This document shows, one piece after another, positions 1 through 11,400 of a DNA stretch of 64,000 nt (the stretch's first letter is position 1; each line of letters opens with the position of its first letter). The notes beneath the pieces are model-generated. The model was not told the origin of the DNA, ran no database searches, and saw nothing but the letters and a program-made list of their open reading frames with translations. The stretch lies in the NCBI GenBank assembly GCA_951799405.1, contig OX637337.1, positions 3,100,001-3,164,000 of the forward strand. Reading direction: 5' to 3'. Source of the DNA: Agapetus fuscipes. Its lineage: Eukaryota > Arthropoda > Insecta > Trichoptera > Glossosomatidae. The translations under genes were made by a program, and so were the position numbers.

Positions 1-64
1 CATGCGAAATCCTTTGGGGATAGCGCGGCAAGAAGTCACACTAAACGTGTAGCTTAGTTGCGTT
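1..64 (+). repeat. SINE-A, 3' end fragment
   Basis: Begins mid-element at the window edge (CATGCGAAATCCTTTGGGGA) and runs to the SINE-A 3' end GTGTAGCTTAGTTGCG. Confidence 0.7.
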
Positions 65-552
65 TTGGCGATCATAATAGCAATTTTCACCTTCAATGCT
101 GCTGAACAAAAGAGGTATCTTTTGCTTTTGCCAAACCAATGTCTCAGGTTCTTCAATCTAGTTGCTCTCATTCAATCTGGAGAACATTGTCCCTCAATTT
201 TCCTTACACGATGAGAAACAATTTTTGCCTTTACACGGACATCTGGAGTTTGCCTCTGATATTCGTTCCGTAAAGAACCTCGGCATTTGTGACTCGGGTG
301 TTAGCAGCGGTAAATTGAAATCTAACGTAAATATTGACTAACAGTTTGGCTGCAGATAAGACTGTTCTCTTCCCTTGCTGTTTTCCTAGTGGCGGTTCCC
401 CCACCATTCTATATTTTATGTTTTATAAAACCTCCCTTTCATTACTTTATAAGAGCACTACAATTTTTCACACACAATTGTACAAATTTATTCATCTACA
501 CAATTATTACAATGTATGCTGTTTCCGCAGAACATTAAGATCTGTAATCCGT

Positions 553-668
553 AACTAAGCAACACATATAGTGTAACTTCTTGCCTGTGTTATCCCCGGA
601 GGGTTCACATGTGGTGATTTGGGACTTATTTATTTTTACAGGTAAGGGGGCCGCCAACCACTTTTACG
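553..668 (-). repeat. SINE-A, truncated copy
   Basis: Carries the 3' end of the family (TAACTAAGCAACACATATAG on the plus strand) through the CCTGTAAAAATAAATA box complement; the tRNA-like head is missing. Confidence 0.7.
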
Positions 669-1058
669 TTTAGGACAGCTGCCGACAAAATTTAAATATC
701 CAATGGGCTGATCAGTGGATCACATGGGTTGAGGGGCATTAATTGATGGGTGTATGTGTGCCTGCCATCTTTCCGCGTACGCTTATACAAAACCAAAATG
801 TACCCAGGTGCAGATCGAGTGGTATAACCCTCCATTCACCAGAATAATCAATGTGTTTGATAAAACAGAATCATCGCAGCTCACTCATCTCCGTAAATGA
901 CTCATTTAATGATTAACCTCTATAAAACATCATGAGTGATGTATTTACTGCACTGCCTCATAGTTCTGCGATCAGTACTAAGAGCGCGGATCTGCGTTCC
1001 AGCACCCTGGAGGTTAAACATCAATATTTTTAAACTTCCATAGTGTCTTCCATAGCGA

Positions 1059-1304
1059 ATGCGCACTACAAAGGAGCTCCTGCCTACCATTAAGCAGAGA
1101 AAGCTTATGTACTTCGGTCACATTATGAGAAATGAGAAGTACCCTCTCCTTCATCTTATCATTGAGGGGAGAAGATCTCAGGGACGCCGAAGGACATCGT
1201 GGCTGAAGAACCTGCGACAGTGGTTCGGCAGAAGCACCAAGTCCCTGTTTCGAGCCGCAGCATCAAAAATCAAAATAGCTATGATGATCGCCGATCTTCG
1301 TTAG
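1059..1304 (+). pseudogene. LINE reverse-transcriptase C-terminal fragment (insect RTE/Jockey-like type)
   Basis: The 81-codon reading contains KLMYFGHIMRNEKYPLLHLI, GRRRTSWLKNLRQWF and KIAMMIADLR, the typical end of an endonuclease/reverse-transcriptase polyprotein common in insects. Only the C terminus is present. A second, shorter relic of the same ending (SWLKNLRDRF) lies at 62050-62135. Confidence 0.7.
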
Positions 1305-3310
1305 AAGTGGCACAAGAAGAAGAAGTGTCAAATTCCATCTTAGCTACTTCAAGAAAAATGTTCTATTTTTAAAATTTCAGTGTTGCCTGAATTACGAATG
1401 TCATAAAAAATGTTTTTTTAAACAACATTTCAAAGTTAATACTAAATGAAAATTATGCTAACAACAGCATTCTTGGCAGTGTTTGATTTGAAAATTAGCT
1501 TATTACAATATTATTACTGTTTTTGTAAAATTAATTTGGGGTTTTCTTAAATAATTTCGTACAATTCTACAATACTAATAATATGGTATTCCGTCAATTT
1601 GTGACATTTACTTGCTATGTATAATAATTAATAATGAATACATTAAAAGTGTGCAAAAATACACATGAGAAAAGTAAAAACAAAAGCACACTAGCTTAGT
1701 AGAATGATTAAAATTTGTTCAGTCGATTCAGTCATATTTTTGTGTTAAAAAAATGTTTGAATTTTAATGAATACTATAAAAAAACATTTGATAGTTAATG
1801 GAGCCTGCACATGTCCTTAGTATATAAATAATAAACTTACTTGGAAAAAATGTGATGTCACTTAGCCGGGCTAAAGACAGGACTGTCAGTCATAACTTTA
1901 ATACAATATTAGATTTGAGATTTAGATTTGACACTATAGCTCTGTGTACTGTATTTATGACATTTCGTCCCTTAGTGCTTGTTTGTCTTATGTCCATCAG
2001 AGTTAATTTCACATGAGCAATGTTTGTATGTGTGGGTAACTATTGAACAAAAAAAATGCCTAGCAACCCGGTTTAGTGATGCCACATTTATTTTCTCTGA
2101 TTTAAATGTGCGGACTCCACTCTATAAAATACTCGTACAATGAAAATGGAAATACTGGCCAGTTGGCAAGTTAAATTTAAAAATGCATTAATGGCCTAAA
2201 ATTATGGCAAGATTTTTATTTTATAATGCACTTTAATGGAATTTTATTTTCTCTTAAATATGTACCTCCTTTTCAAAATATTTTTCTTTGAATTTCAAAG
2301 AAATTTTTATTTAAAAATTAAATTAGAATGAGAATGAACCTAGAGACCCATCGAGCACAATAAAGTATAACTATTATATAGGTAACATATTATTATTTCT
2401 AAATTAATAAGCAGGGTGGACAAACACCCATACATTTTTTTTTTAAAACTAAGGCTGTTATAAACTCAATATAAAATTATTAGTAGTTAGAAAATTCCAT
2501 ACTGAAAGATTTATATTAAATTTCTATTGAAAAAACTATATTCAATTAAATTAGTTGTATAAAACCAAAGCAGGTAATCTAGGGTTCTTTAAAAATAAGA
2601 CAAATAAGTATATGGATGAATGCCATTTTCTATGATATCTGATATTTATTTAATTTAAAAAAAAAAATAGATGGCCGCCTTTGGTTCCATACGACTCACA
2701 AAATTAAATAACTCATTCTAGAACCTAATACGAGCAAACTCAATAAAAACAGACTGATTTCTTCTTTCTAGTTGCTGTTATAAAAACAAGTAAACAGAAT
2801 TCAAAATAAAAATAATTGGTACCTGTAAAAGCACAAATTTCCTTCCAAAATACTAACTGTGCATTTGAATTTTATATACATTGATGTTAAATATTATCTA
2901 TATGTGTTATTCAATACATTTTTAAAAATGACACCCCAAAATAAAGGTTTTACTAATTGCAAACCTTTTAATTTTTTCACAAAAAATATTGAACACAAAA
3001 AATGTGTTCAAAATATGCATCACAAAATTATAATTAATTTTGTCAGTTGTGTACACACGGAACAATTGAACTCCTGTCCCATGTTTGCAATTTAACCATT
3101 TTTAAACAAAAAATGTCCTGTTTCACTCTATCATGCCGAATCAATGATATACTATCTCATTCTTTCAAATGCTCTGATGTAAATTTTCAATTTAATACAC
3201 CATTGATTAATAAAAGTCTGCATTGTTATAAAACCAGGTTTTATGCACAAAGCACAATCAATAAAACATCTAACACCATTTATACAACTCATTCCTTTGC
3301 TTTATTCCTT
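1305..3310. other. Gene-free AT-rich intergenic stretch
   Basis: No coding exon, RNA gene or recognised repeat seen. Long A and T runs and scattered stop codons in all frames. Confidence 0.5.
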
Positions 3311-3314
3311 GACT

Positions 3315-3545
3315 TATAGGTTGGTATGAGGCTGACCACCCATACTGTAAAAAATGGTTCACTTTGCCAATGTCACCCCTGTTTCAGGGAAGGTCGGCAA
3401 AAGTTGTGGGGCTTATGTTCATTTGAGGTTTGGATTTTATTTGTAAGTACACATTCAGCATTTGTAAGCGCGAACTACACTTGTTGGTTTGTGGGCATCC
3501 ATCTGAGAGCTTTAAATGAATATATCCTTGCAACTTAGATTATAG
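3315..3545 (+). repeat. Repeat C (about 245 bp, unclassified short interspersed repeat)
   Basis: Family description. In this orientation it starts CCTTGACTTATAGGTTGGTA and ends GCAACTTAGATTATAGATTA, with a short-unit tail. It has no clear tRNA head, though a weak B-box-like GGTTCACTTTGCC is present. About 20 copies lie in the window on both strands. One frame is open for 70 codons (MRLTTHTVKNGSLCQC...), and the copy at 23464-23676 has the same reading with one residue changed (C to Y). It is a repeat, not a gene. Confidence 0.8.
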
Positions 3546-3760
3546 ATTATTATAGATTCCTTTGGCAAATTGCCCATTTCTGGAATGATCTGCGAGTGTC
3601 CACGTTCCACTGTCCATTCAATTCAAAGCAAACACTACAAAAATACACCATTACATTGCTGAAGAAGCCCATCGAAGACACGAGGGAAACGTCCGGAAGC
3701 TCCAGCTCTGACGGACCACGACAACGGACAAAACAACCATCAAGTACCAACACTAATAAT
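3546..3760 (+). mobile_element. LINE C-terminal relic joined to a hammerhead-like unit
   Basis: 3548-3650 reads IAHFWNDLRVS, a decayed LINE C terminus. It runs into CTGAAGA at 3659-3665, a stem, then GAAACGTCCGGAAGCTCCAG, the motif also found next to SINE-B copies. The stem is less perfect here than at 16459. Confidence 0.5.
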
Positions 3761-4040
3761 TACTTTCTCACAGAGCCACAAAGCAAAGGCAACAACTCAA
3801 GGCAAACAAAACCTCTACGGCAACTTTTCAGGTGTTGCAGATCCACAAATTTGTACAAACGAGGTTTCTTAATAAGAAATGAGACAAATACTTCACAAAT
3901 ACAAGACAGAAGCTCACGCTGTGATGAAAAGCAATTATGAAAGATTGCTTACCGCTTGAGAAACATATAGGTTATGTTGTTCAACGTTAACTTAGTGACT
4001 TTTTACTGGCTTCGTGTTGAGTACAAATTGTGCTCAATGA

Positions 4041-4500
4041 CGCATGACGGTCATGTCTGACATATCGGCAATGGAGCAGGGCAATCTTGCTTTATTAGCA
4101 CTTCTGGACATGAGTGCGGATTTCGACTCTGTTAGTCATAAAATACTGATAAATAGATTGAAGGGCTCGTATGGTTTGAGAAATGGGGCCCTGGAGTGGA
4201 TGACCTCCTACCTGGTGGGTCGCAAGCAGGCGGTACGTATTTGTGATGATGTCTCACCCGTCTACTCACTCGCCTCTGGGGTTCCGCAGGGATCCGTGCT
4301 GGGTCCAGTCCTTTTTTTTACTTTACACATATATATTTATATGAGAGGGCACCACTGGATTGAATAGCAGACAATTGATTTTACGCTCTGCGGCAAGTAG
4401 AGCCATAACATTGGTCAATGAGAATTTGCACAAATTTGCAACAGTGTTTGGTGAGCGTGCTTTTGCAGTGACAATGCCACGAAACAGCGCCAATGAAAAA
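4041..4500 (+). pseudogene. Internally deleted LINE reverse transcriptase (CR1/L2-like)
   Basis: Reads LLDMSADFDSVSHKILINRL, SYLVGRKQAV and GVPQGSVLGPVLFF, the RT core motifs before the catalytic YxDD block, then jumps after 4320 to a C-terminal piece (LRSAASRA, FGERAFAVTMP). The catalytic YxDD segment is missing, so it is dead. Confidence 0.8.
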
Positions 4501-5130
4501 AGTAAACTGATTCATCATCAGCTCACGTGTAACTACATTGAAAGAAAATATTTTCATAAGTTTGTCCTTTTCATTCAGCATCAAGTCTCTGAGCTGAAGT
4601 TTGAAACACTAGGCTTTATATTTCGAGTATTAATTTATATGATGCTTAAATATAATACTTAGTTTTATAATATATTAATCACTTACATAACTGTTTTGAG
4701 AAAAGACATTTCTATATAGTAATTTTCTATGGAAAAATACTCAATAAATCCTGGTAAAAAGCCTTACAAAAACAACCAATTAACATACAAGTAAATTACT
4801 AATACAATGTTGATGTGTTATATAAATTACAAACCTTAAATTAATGTTTTCGTAATGATTAATACTTGCTATAAATTTGTCAAAAATTGTTAAATAAAAA
4901 ATTACTGTCTTATAATAAGAGTGTTAGAAAAAGTTATGCTTTGTAAAGTAGATATAAGTGCTTTTTTGGCACATTCAAAGAGGTTATGTTCAAATCCTTC
5001 CTGACAATTTATTAGAGCATAATATACTGACAGTAAAACGACAAAATGGTACCGTATGGAAGCTGGAGAGGTGCATTTTAAAGGTCTAAATAAATAAAAA
5101 ATCTGAATAGTTCACTATAATTTACAGATT
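4501..5130. other. Gene-free AT-rich spacer
   Basis: Nothing recognisable beyond short A/T runs between the LINE relic and the next SINE-A. Confidence 0.45.
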
Positions 5131-5133
5131 GAA

Positions 5134-5420
5134 TCAACACAACTAAGCTGCACATATAGTGCAACGTCTTTCGGCATTGTTCTCGAAAGAGTCGCATGTG
5201 TCTCTTTATTTCCAATTTCTTCACTTAAAGTAGGGGTTTCCCTGCTTCCGAGAGAGCAGATTCTCATTTTTTGTGAAGGCTAGTAAACCTTGCCGTCTTT
5301 TTGATTAAGGGCTGAAATTAACACCAAAATGGGAAATTATTTGACACCCTTTGTGGGGATCAGACCCTAGCGCTCTGGCGTTGAATGCAAGCATTCTACC
5401 AACTGAGCTATCGATAGAAC
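5134..5420 (-). repeat. SINE-A, nearly full-length
   Basis: Read on the minus strand it starts with a tRNA-like head (CTATCGATAGCTCAGTTGGT) and ends with TGTGCAGCTTAGTTGTGTTG. The B box is mutated (GGTCTGATCCC). Confidence 0.8.
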
Positions 5421-5733
5421 TATTGATTAACATCCATGCTGAAAAGGTTCCAAATCCATAAGTCCCTTTGGTATTCCACTGTCAATACATTTACAAACAA
5501 ATCCATTCATTTCAAAATTTTCATAACACAGGCAAGCACCTGGTATTCTTACCGTTGTATACATCAGCTATACAAATAATTCATAATATCATTAATATAC
5601 ATATTGGACATGAATATAAAGAGAAAACAGAAAACATCTGTCACATAATTTAATAAAGTGTTCACTAGGCCACAAAGTTTGTATATATGTTAATATGTAC
5701 TTATAAATTATCATTTTTGCAGAGATACTTAGG

Positions 5734-5849
5734 CCCAGTATTTTCAATGTTAGCATATTTAGCTTCAAACTGAAAAAAAACTAAAAATACGATTGACATA
5801 AGTGCATCCTTTTCTTCCAGTATAAATTGCTAACGTTGAAAATACTGGG
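5734..5849. mobile_element. Small MITE with 22-bp terminal inverted repeats
   Basis: 116 bp; CCCAGTATTTTCAATGTTAG at the left matches the complement of the right end with one change. Near-TTAA bases outside each end (CTTAGG, ACTTAA) hint at a piggyBac-like origin, but this is not firm. Confidence 0.65.
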
Positions 5850-6423
5850 ACTTAAAGGCTACAAAATTATACTATAGAAAACTATTTTCATAATTACATT
5901 TATACCTAGATTTTTTTTTAAATGTGATAAATATAAGAAAACACATAAAATATTATTTTCCGTGTTTCCATTTATTTACCTCTCTCATTTTAGGAAAAAT
6001 TCTAGATAGTCGTTTTTCGTTCTATCTGCCATATTTTTCATCATTTCAGGAAAAGCATTTCTAAAAAAAATATGCAGGGATAGTAGGTAAACCTCTTACA
6101 AAAGTGTGTGGGTTTAGTAAAACATACTTCTAGATGAAATATGTTTTTGGAGTTTATTTTTGTTTAAATGGAAATAAAATCACAAATAGTCTATAATTGA
6201 TTGTTCATATTATAACCGGATGAGACTAAAAACTATTCCCTCACTTAAAATTGAGCATTTCTTCGAAGTAAAGATGAAATAAGTTAGACTGATGCAAGGT
6301 GGATGTGGTGTAAAGGTGTGAACACAAGTATAAAGCGTGATGGCGATCATTGATTGCTTGCTTGTCTCAGATTTATTGTTTGTTATCTACTGATGTACAC
6401 AGCACCTGCGCAAAAGGAGAAAC

Positions 6424-6855
6424 AACTCTGTACCTTAGAGCATAAACAACGGAAGTCCACTTTTGTGCGTTTTTGAGTTAATGATGCAGAAATTATTATA
6501 ATTAGCTGTTCTATACTGTAACTGTAAAACTGTAACTCTGTCGCCATTCCGCTAGGGGTGGCCAGAGCCTCTGCAGAGTTGCCTCCATTTTTTCCTATCT
6601 TTACATACCTCTTTCAATTCATTCATATCCATCACAAAAATATTGGAGTCCTCGGAATCATACTTACTGAGATATCAAGTGTATCACATTAAATAAAAAT
6701 CGATAAAAGAAGATAAGCAGTTTTTACAGATCAAAAATATCTCATCTAGTTTAGAAGTTATGATGGTTTAAAAAAGTGCACATTTTCACTAAAACTCGTC
6801 TCCTGCACATTTTACTAAATGTGACTACCGTTGTTTATGCTCTAAGGTACAGAAC
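6424..6855. mobile_element. MITE with 29-bp inverted ends, carrying a repeat H insertion
   Basis: The left end ACTCTGTACCTTAGAGCATA and its inverted partner at 6827-6854 enclose 430 bp. Repeat H sits inside at 6526-6650. Confidence 0.65.
6526..6650 (+). repeat. Repeat H (GGGGTGGCCAGAGCC family)
   Basis: Shares CGCTAGGGGTGGCCAGAGCC and the following CTTTCAATTCATTCATATCC with 34676-34800; more diverged relatives are at 16855-16980 and 19375-19520. Confidence 0.6.
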
Positions 6856-6929
6856 TGATCTTCGATATTATGACGTGGACCAATAGGAGTGCGGGACTTT
6901 TTTGGAGCCAACAAGCTATCCGGAATGAC

Positions 6930-7040
6930 GCCCTGTTGACAACACTAGCATCATTTAGCAGAGGGACAGACAAACAATCAACGGAAACTGACAATTTACA
7001 CACCTTATATTATATCCACCTTGTATTGATGCAAGACCCA
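6930..7040 (+). repeat. Dispersed repeat, partner at 8115-8235
   Basis: Both segments share CCCTGTTGA.AACACTAG, TTAGCAGAGGGACAGAC-like sequence and ACCTTAYATTATATCCACCTT. Unclassified. Confidence 0.6.
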
Positions 7041-8114
7041 TTTAAACATACATAAAGTACAAAAATGTGTTATTGATTGAATTACTTCATCGATCAGGCA
7101 AAACAAAGTTTGTATTTGCATTCTGTCAAAAAAAGCATTCAGAAAATAAATTTATGAAAAGTCAAGACATCATTAGGTATAAATGAAGAAAAAAATGAGA
7201 ACCTATCATGGCCAATGAGATAGTAAAAAAATAAAACTAGGGACACGCTTATCAATGAATATAATAACTTCACAACTTCTATCATTTGATCACTAATACA
7301 TAATATCAAATTGACACAGACATATTACATTTCAATTCGATTACAAGCTGACTGAATTCTACCATACAGGCAACCCTCCATATTTGTACATTCCACTCAA
7401 AAAAATTATTTCTTTATACTTTTGCAGTATTCCATTGTGTGACTCAAGCTTTTCCTCTTTCAATGATTTCACCTCTAGTGTGCCAAAGAGTTTCAACTGT
7501 CGTGCAGCTGCGCAACTCATGTTTTTGATATCAAATATCTCCAAAGATACTAAACATATCTCCAATCTGATTTTTTAATTCAAAAGGCAGTTGAATTAAG
7601 TTTTTATTCATGCATAATTTGGGAGAACATCAACAGTCCTGTATTTACTAAAATACCTTGTAAACTATGATTCGGAAAAAAATCATGTAACTCTGGAAAA
7701 AGTCATAATATTATTGTGAATGAGTACATAAGCTGCCAGCAGGTAACTGTATCCGTAGTACGAGTTTTTTCACGCGAAACAAGTTTCGAAACTTTTTTTT
7801 CCAGAGGTGCTTTTCAAGTTCACATACATTTTTCTAGAATACTCAATACTTCGAGTACTGTGAAAAAACTCGTATTACGGGTAATGAATGTTTACAACAA
7901 GGGAAGCATAGTTGTGTAAACAAAGCCTTCATTTTTGTCATCGAGTACTTAGGTACTTAGGAAACATTTTACACTTATTTTATTTTTCTTTGTCAGTTCA
8001 CTTGAATTTTTGAACAACATACATTTTGAATAATGCCTTGTAGACTGAAATGATAGCCTCACCCAATAGGAATATGTTGAGCGATCTTATTGCTGCATAA
8101 AATCTAATCATGAT
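7041..8114. other. Gene-free spacer downstream of RasGAP
   Basis: Nothing firmly recognised. A minus-strand 68-codon opening at 7359-7565 is discussed under rejected items. Confidence 0.4.
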
Positions 8115-8235
8115 TGGTCCTTAGCCCTGTTGAAAACACTAGTGCCCTCTAGCAGAGGGACAGACGGGTAATCAACCAAAACTAGCAGTTTACACACCTT
8201 ACATTATATCCACCTTGGCTTGATGCCAAGACACA
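8115..8235 (+). repeat. Dispersed repeat, partner of 6930-7040
   Basis: See the partner copy; this one lies just downstream of the RasGAP stop codon in its presumed 3' flank. Confidence 0.6.
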
Positions 8236-8435
8236 TTATAGCATGTACATAAAAACTATTTTTTCATTTGCATATTGTCGTTCCGGTGCCAGAGAAGTTA
8301 ACAAATGAATAAACTTCCAAGTATATTTTGCTCACAGCAAGTTGTCCATGGCCAGTGGTGCACAAATGAGGAGCATTGCCTGTCATCGTCCTTGCACAAC
8401 GTTTAGAGAGTTGAGAGTGTGGTGGTGGGGCTGCC

Positions 8436-11400
8436 CTATCTGATCATCTCCAGGTACTTGTGCTTGTGCTTGGTGAGCATGTCGGTGACGGTGACCAGCT
8501 TCTTGATGGCCGGCTGCGTCTTGGCCAGGTTCTGCAGCTCGGCCAGGTGGGACACGCAGATGTGGTGCAGGGTGGCCAACTCCTTTCCTGTAAATACAAC
8601 CACAACACAGTTCAAGGAGATGTTGCAGATTAACACTATGTATGCGGGCATTTTCCCGCCAGATGGCGGCATAGAGTGGGTGTTTTTTGAAATTTTCACC
8701 TTTTCATTTTTTTTTTTTTTTTTGAAAATTTTTGCCACGTTTTTACAAGTTTCCCGCGCCCTACCGCTAGGCGCGATGATACGAGCTTACACGTCTCCCG
8801 CACGTTACTATAAAAAGGTGTATGACGAGCAAACTAGTTTCCCGCAAACGATGTGTTAATAAAGAAAACAGCTAATAAAAAAACACAACTAAGCTACACA
8901 TATAGTGTTACTTCTTGCCGCGTTACTCCCGAAGGGTTTCGCATGTGGCGAGTGGAACCTATTTATTTTTACAGGTAAGCCGGCCTTACGCCAACCACTT
9001 CAGTTGAAGTGGGGGTTTCCTAGCTCCCTTCTTTATAGCGGTGTTTCGTGATTTCTTCAATATTTATTTCCAACAGTATTCAAAACCTTGTATTTGTATT
9101 CAAAGGTATTTGTACCTTATTACTGCTTCGAGTTTTCCTACCAGGATGTTCTTCCATACCCATTCTCATTCTTGGCACGGGTGTAGACTTCTTTCTTCAG
9201 GATTACATGGGAGTGTTGTACCTGTATCAACATTGGAGGTGACGTGGTTGATGGTCCCCGGGTCTCCCACTGCGCTGAGCTGGTCCAGGAACACCACCAT
9301 GCGCTCCTTGTTCTTCAGGATGAAGGGGTTCACAACCTCCATGTACGGCTCCTGCATCACACACCAAATCCAACATCTCAATTCACAACATGAAAGAACA
9401 GCATTTACAAGTCTTAACATATGAGGGTGACAGATAATCTCACCACACACAAGAGCTTAGTCTCTTTTTGGTGATGTATAGCGTTACAAAAATATAATCA
9501 AATAATGTAATAGATTAATGAAAAAAAATGTGTGTTATGAATGTATTTCAAATAAATAAAATAACAAAGTTATAAACTTTACTAAAAACTTTACACTGTT
9601 TGTAAAAACAGAATATAGTAGATAGACAGATTGTCTCGACAGTGCTTGTGAAAAATTGGCAACTATTATTTACACATCATAATTAACTATAAAGATTATT
9701 TACACTTTCCGGATAATGAACGATCTGTTATGGCAGAACTTACATTATTCTTGACGTTTCACTGGCGACATAGCCAATGCTTTCAGGAGGCACGCTTTCT
9801 GCATGACGATTGACGATGAAGATAGCAATCCATGGATTGAGGTAGCTATGTGTACTGGCACAAGCCTTTAGGGGTGCTATCAAAAATTGTTGTCAATAAA
9901 ATATGGCTAGTAAGTACTTCTTGCGGGGAATCCAAGCCTTTACCTTTCCCCCGAACTCCACGAGGTTGGCGAGGTTCTGCAGGCACTTGGCCACCATGAC
10001 GAGGGAGCGAGTGGCAGAGGCGGGCGGCTGCTCGGCCACCAGGCCCCAGGCACGGGGCGCCAGCAGCGCTGGGCACACCATGCGTAGGAAGATGAAACCT
10101 GGCACACAAGAGCACAAGGGTATATTTAATTTATCAATTACTTTCCTTTTCATATGGCCGGCAAGCGCAACAAATTCCTCAACAAATTCCTTGATGCGGT
10201 TGAACAGAGTGTTGCCGTGCTCTGCTTGTTTGCCACAATTTTTGAGTATTTAAACAATTGCCACACTAGTGACTACACTAATGTCCGGTTGTTAGCTCAA
10301 TCGGTAGAGAGCTGCATTCCATGCTGAGAGCTCGGATTCGAATCCCATCGAGAGTGTCAGAAATGATATCCCTTTTCAGTGTTTATTTCAAACCCGAAAT
10401 AAAAATACCGGCAAGTTTTACTCAGCCTTCACAAGAAATGAGTAACAGCCCCCTAAGGAGCTGGGAAACCCCCACTTCAACTGAAGTGGTTGGTGTGTGG
10501 CCAGCCCCCTTACCTGTAAAAATAAATAGGTTCACTTAGGTGCTTAATTGCTCACATAGGCAAGTGGGTACACTATATGTGTAGCTTAGTCACATGAGTT
10601 TTGAAACAGAGAATATCCTCTTTCTTCATCTTGCATCATACAAAACAGTTACAACAATTGTTATCAAGAAAACACTCACCAGAGACAACCCTTGTCCTGA
10701 CGAATCTTTCATTTGGCCACTTGGCAACCACTGCTTTCTGTAGACAGCCGCATAAATACCTAACGGCTCTCGGACAGGAGTCAGGGGATGTGAAGATGGA
10801 GAGGGTTATCTGTAAATCCACAATACAATAATCATTACACCAAACATTGACTAAAAAATTTAATTATAATAGTTTTCAATGTTAATTACACTTTTCGGAT
10901 ATTAGACAATGAGATGGTCAGGACATCTTGAAAGAATGGATGATGAACGACTAACGAAGGAAGTGTACAGAGGAAAAGTCAGAGGGAAGCGTGGAAGGGG
11001 AAGACCGATAAAGGAATGGATAGACCAAATAAGTGAGATTGCGAAAGAATGGAACCTGTAGAGAATGAAAGAAGAGTATGTATGAAGAAAGTGATGAATG
11101 TTGAAGAGATGAAAGAGATTTGCAAGGACAGAAAAAAGTGGAGACACATCTACGGAGGTACATACCATCTATCTCTAGTGGAACGGCGGCAGGATGCAGT
11201 AACAGTAAAAGACCATCATGGGAGATGTTACATAATTCTCGACGTTTCGTTGGAGGCGTAGCTAATGTCTTCAGGAGGCACTCTCTCTGCACGACGACTA
11301 ATAAAAATATTGATAGAAGGGAAGCATTTTGCCTCAAAGATCAGAGTTTGCCCAAGCGTGAGACATTCAAGTGATTGTACAGCAGTGGTTCTCAAACTTT

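Noticed and set aside
7359..7578. Minus-strand 68-codon opening downstream of RasGAP (ICLVSLEIFDIKNMSCAAAR)
   Set aside because: It has no splice acceptor or start context that I trust, no family resemblance, and the neighbouring frame is broken. It could be a decayed exon, but the support is too weak.
10282..10360. tRNA gene
   Set aside because: This and the other tRNA-like stretches have A and B boxes but no complete cloverleaf, and each continues into a shared SINE body.
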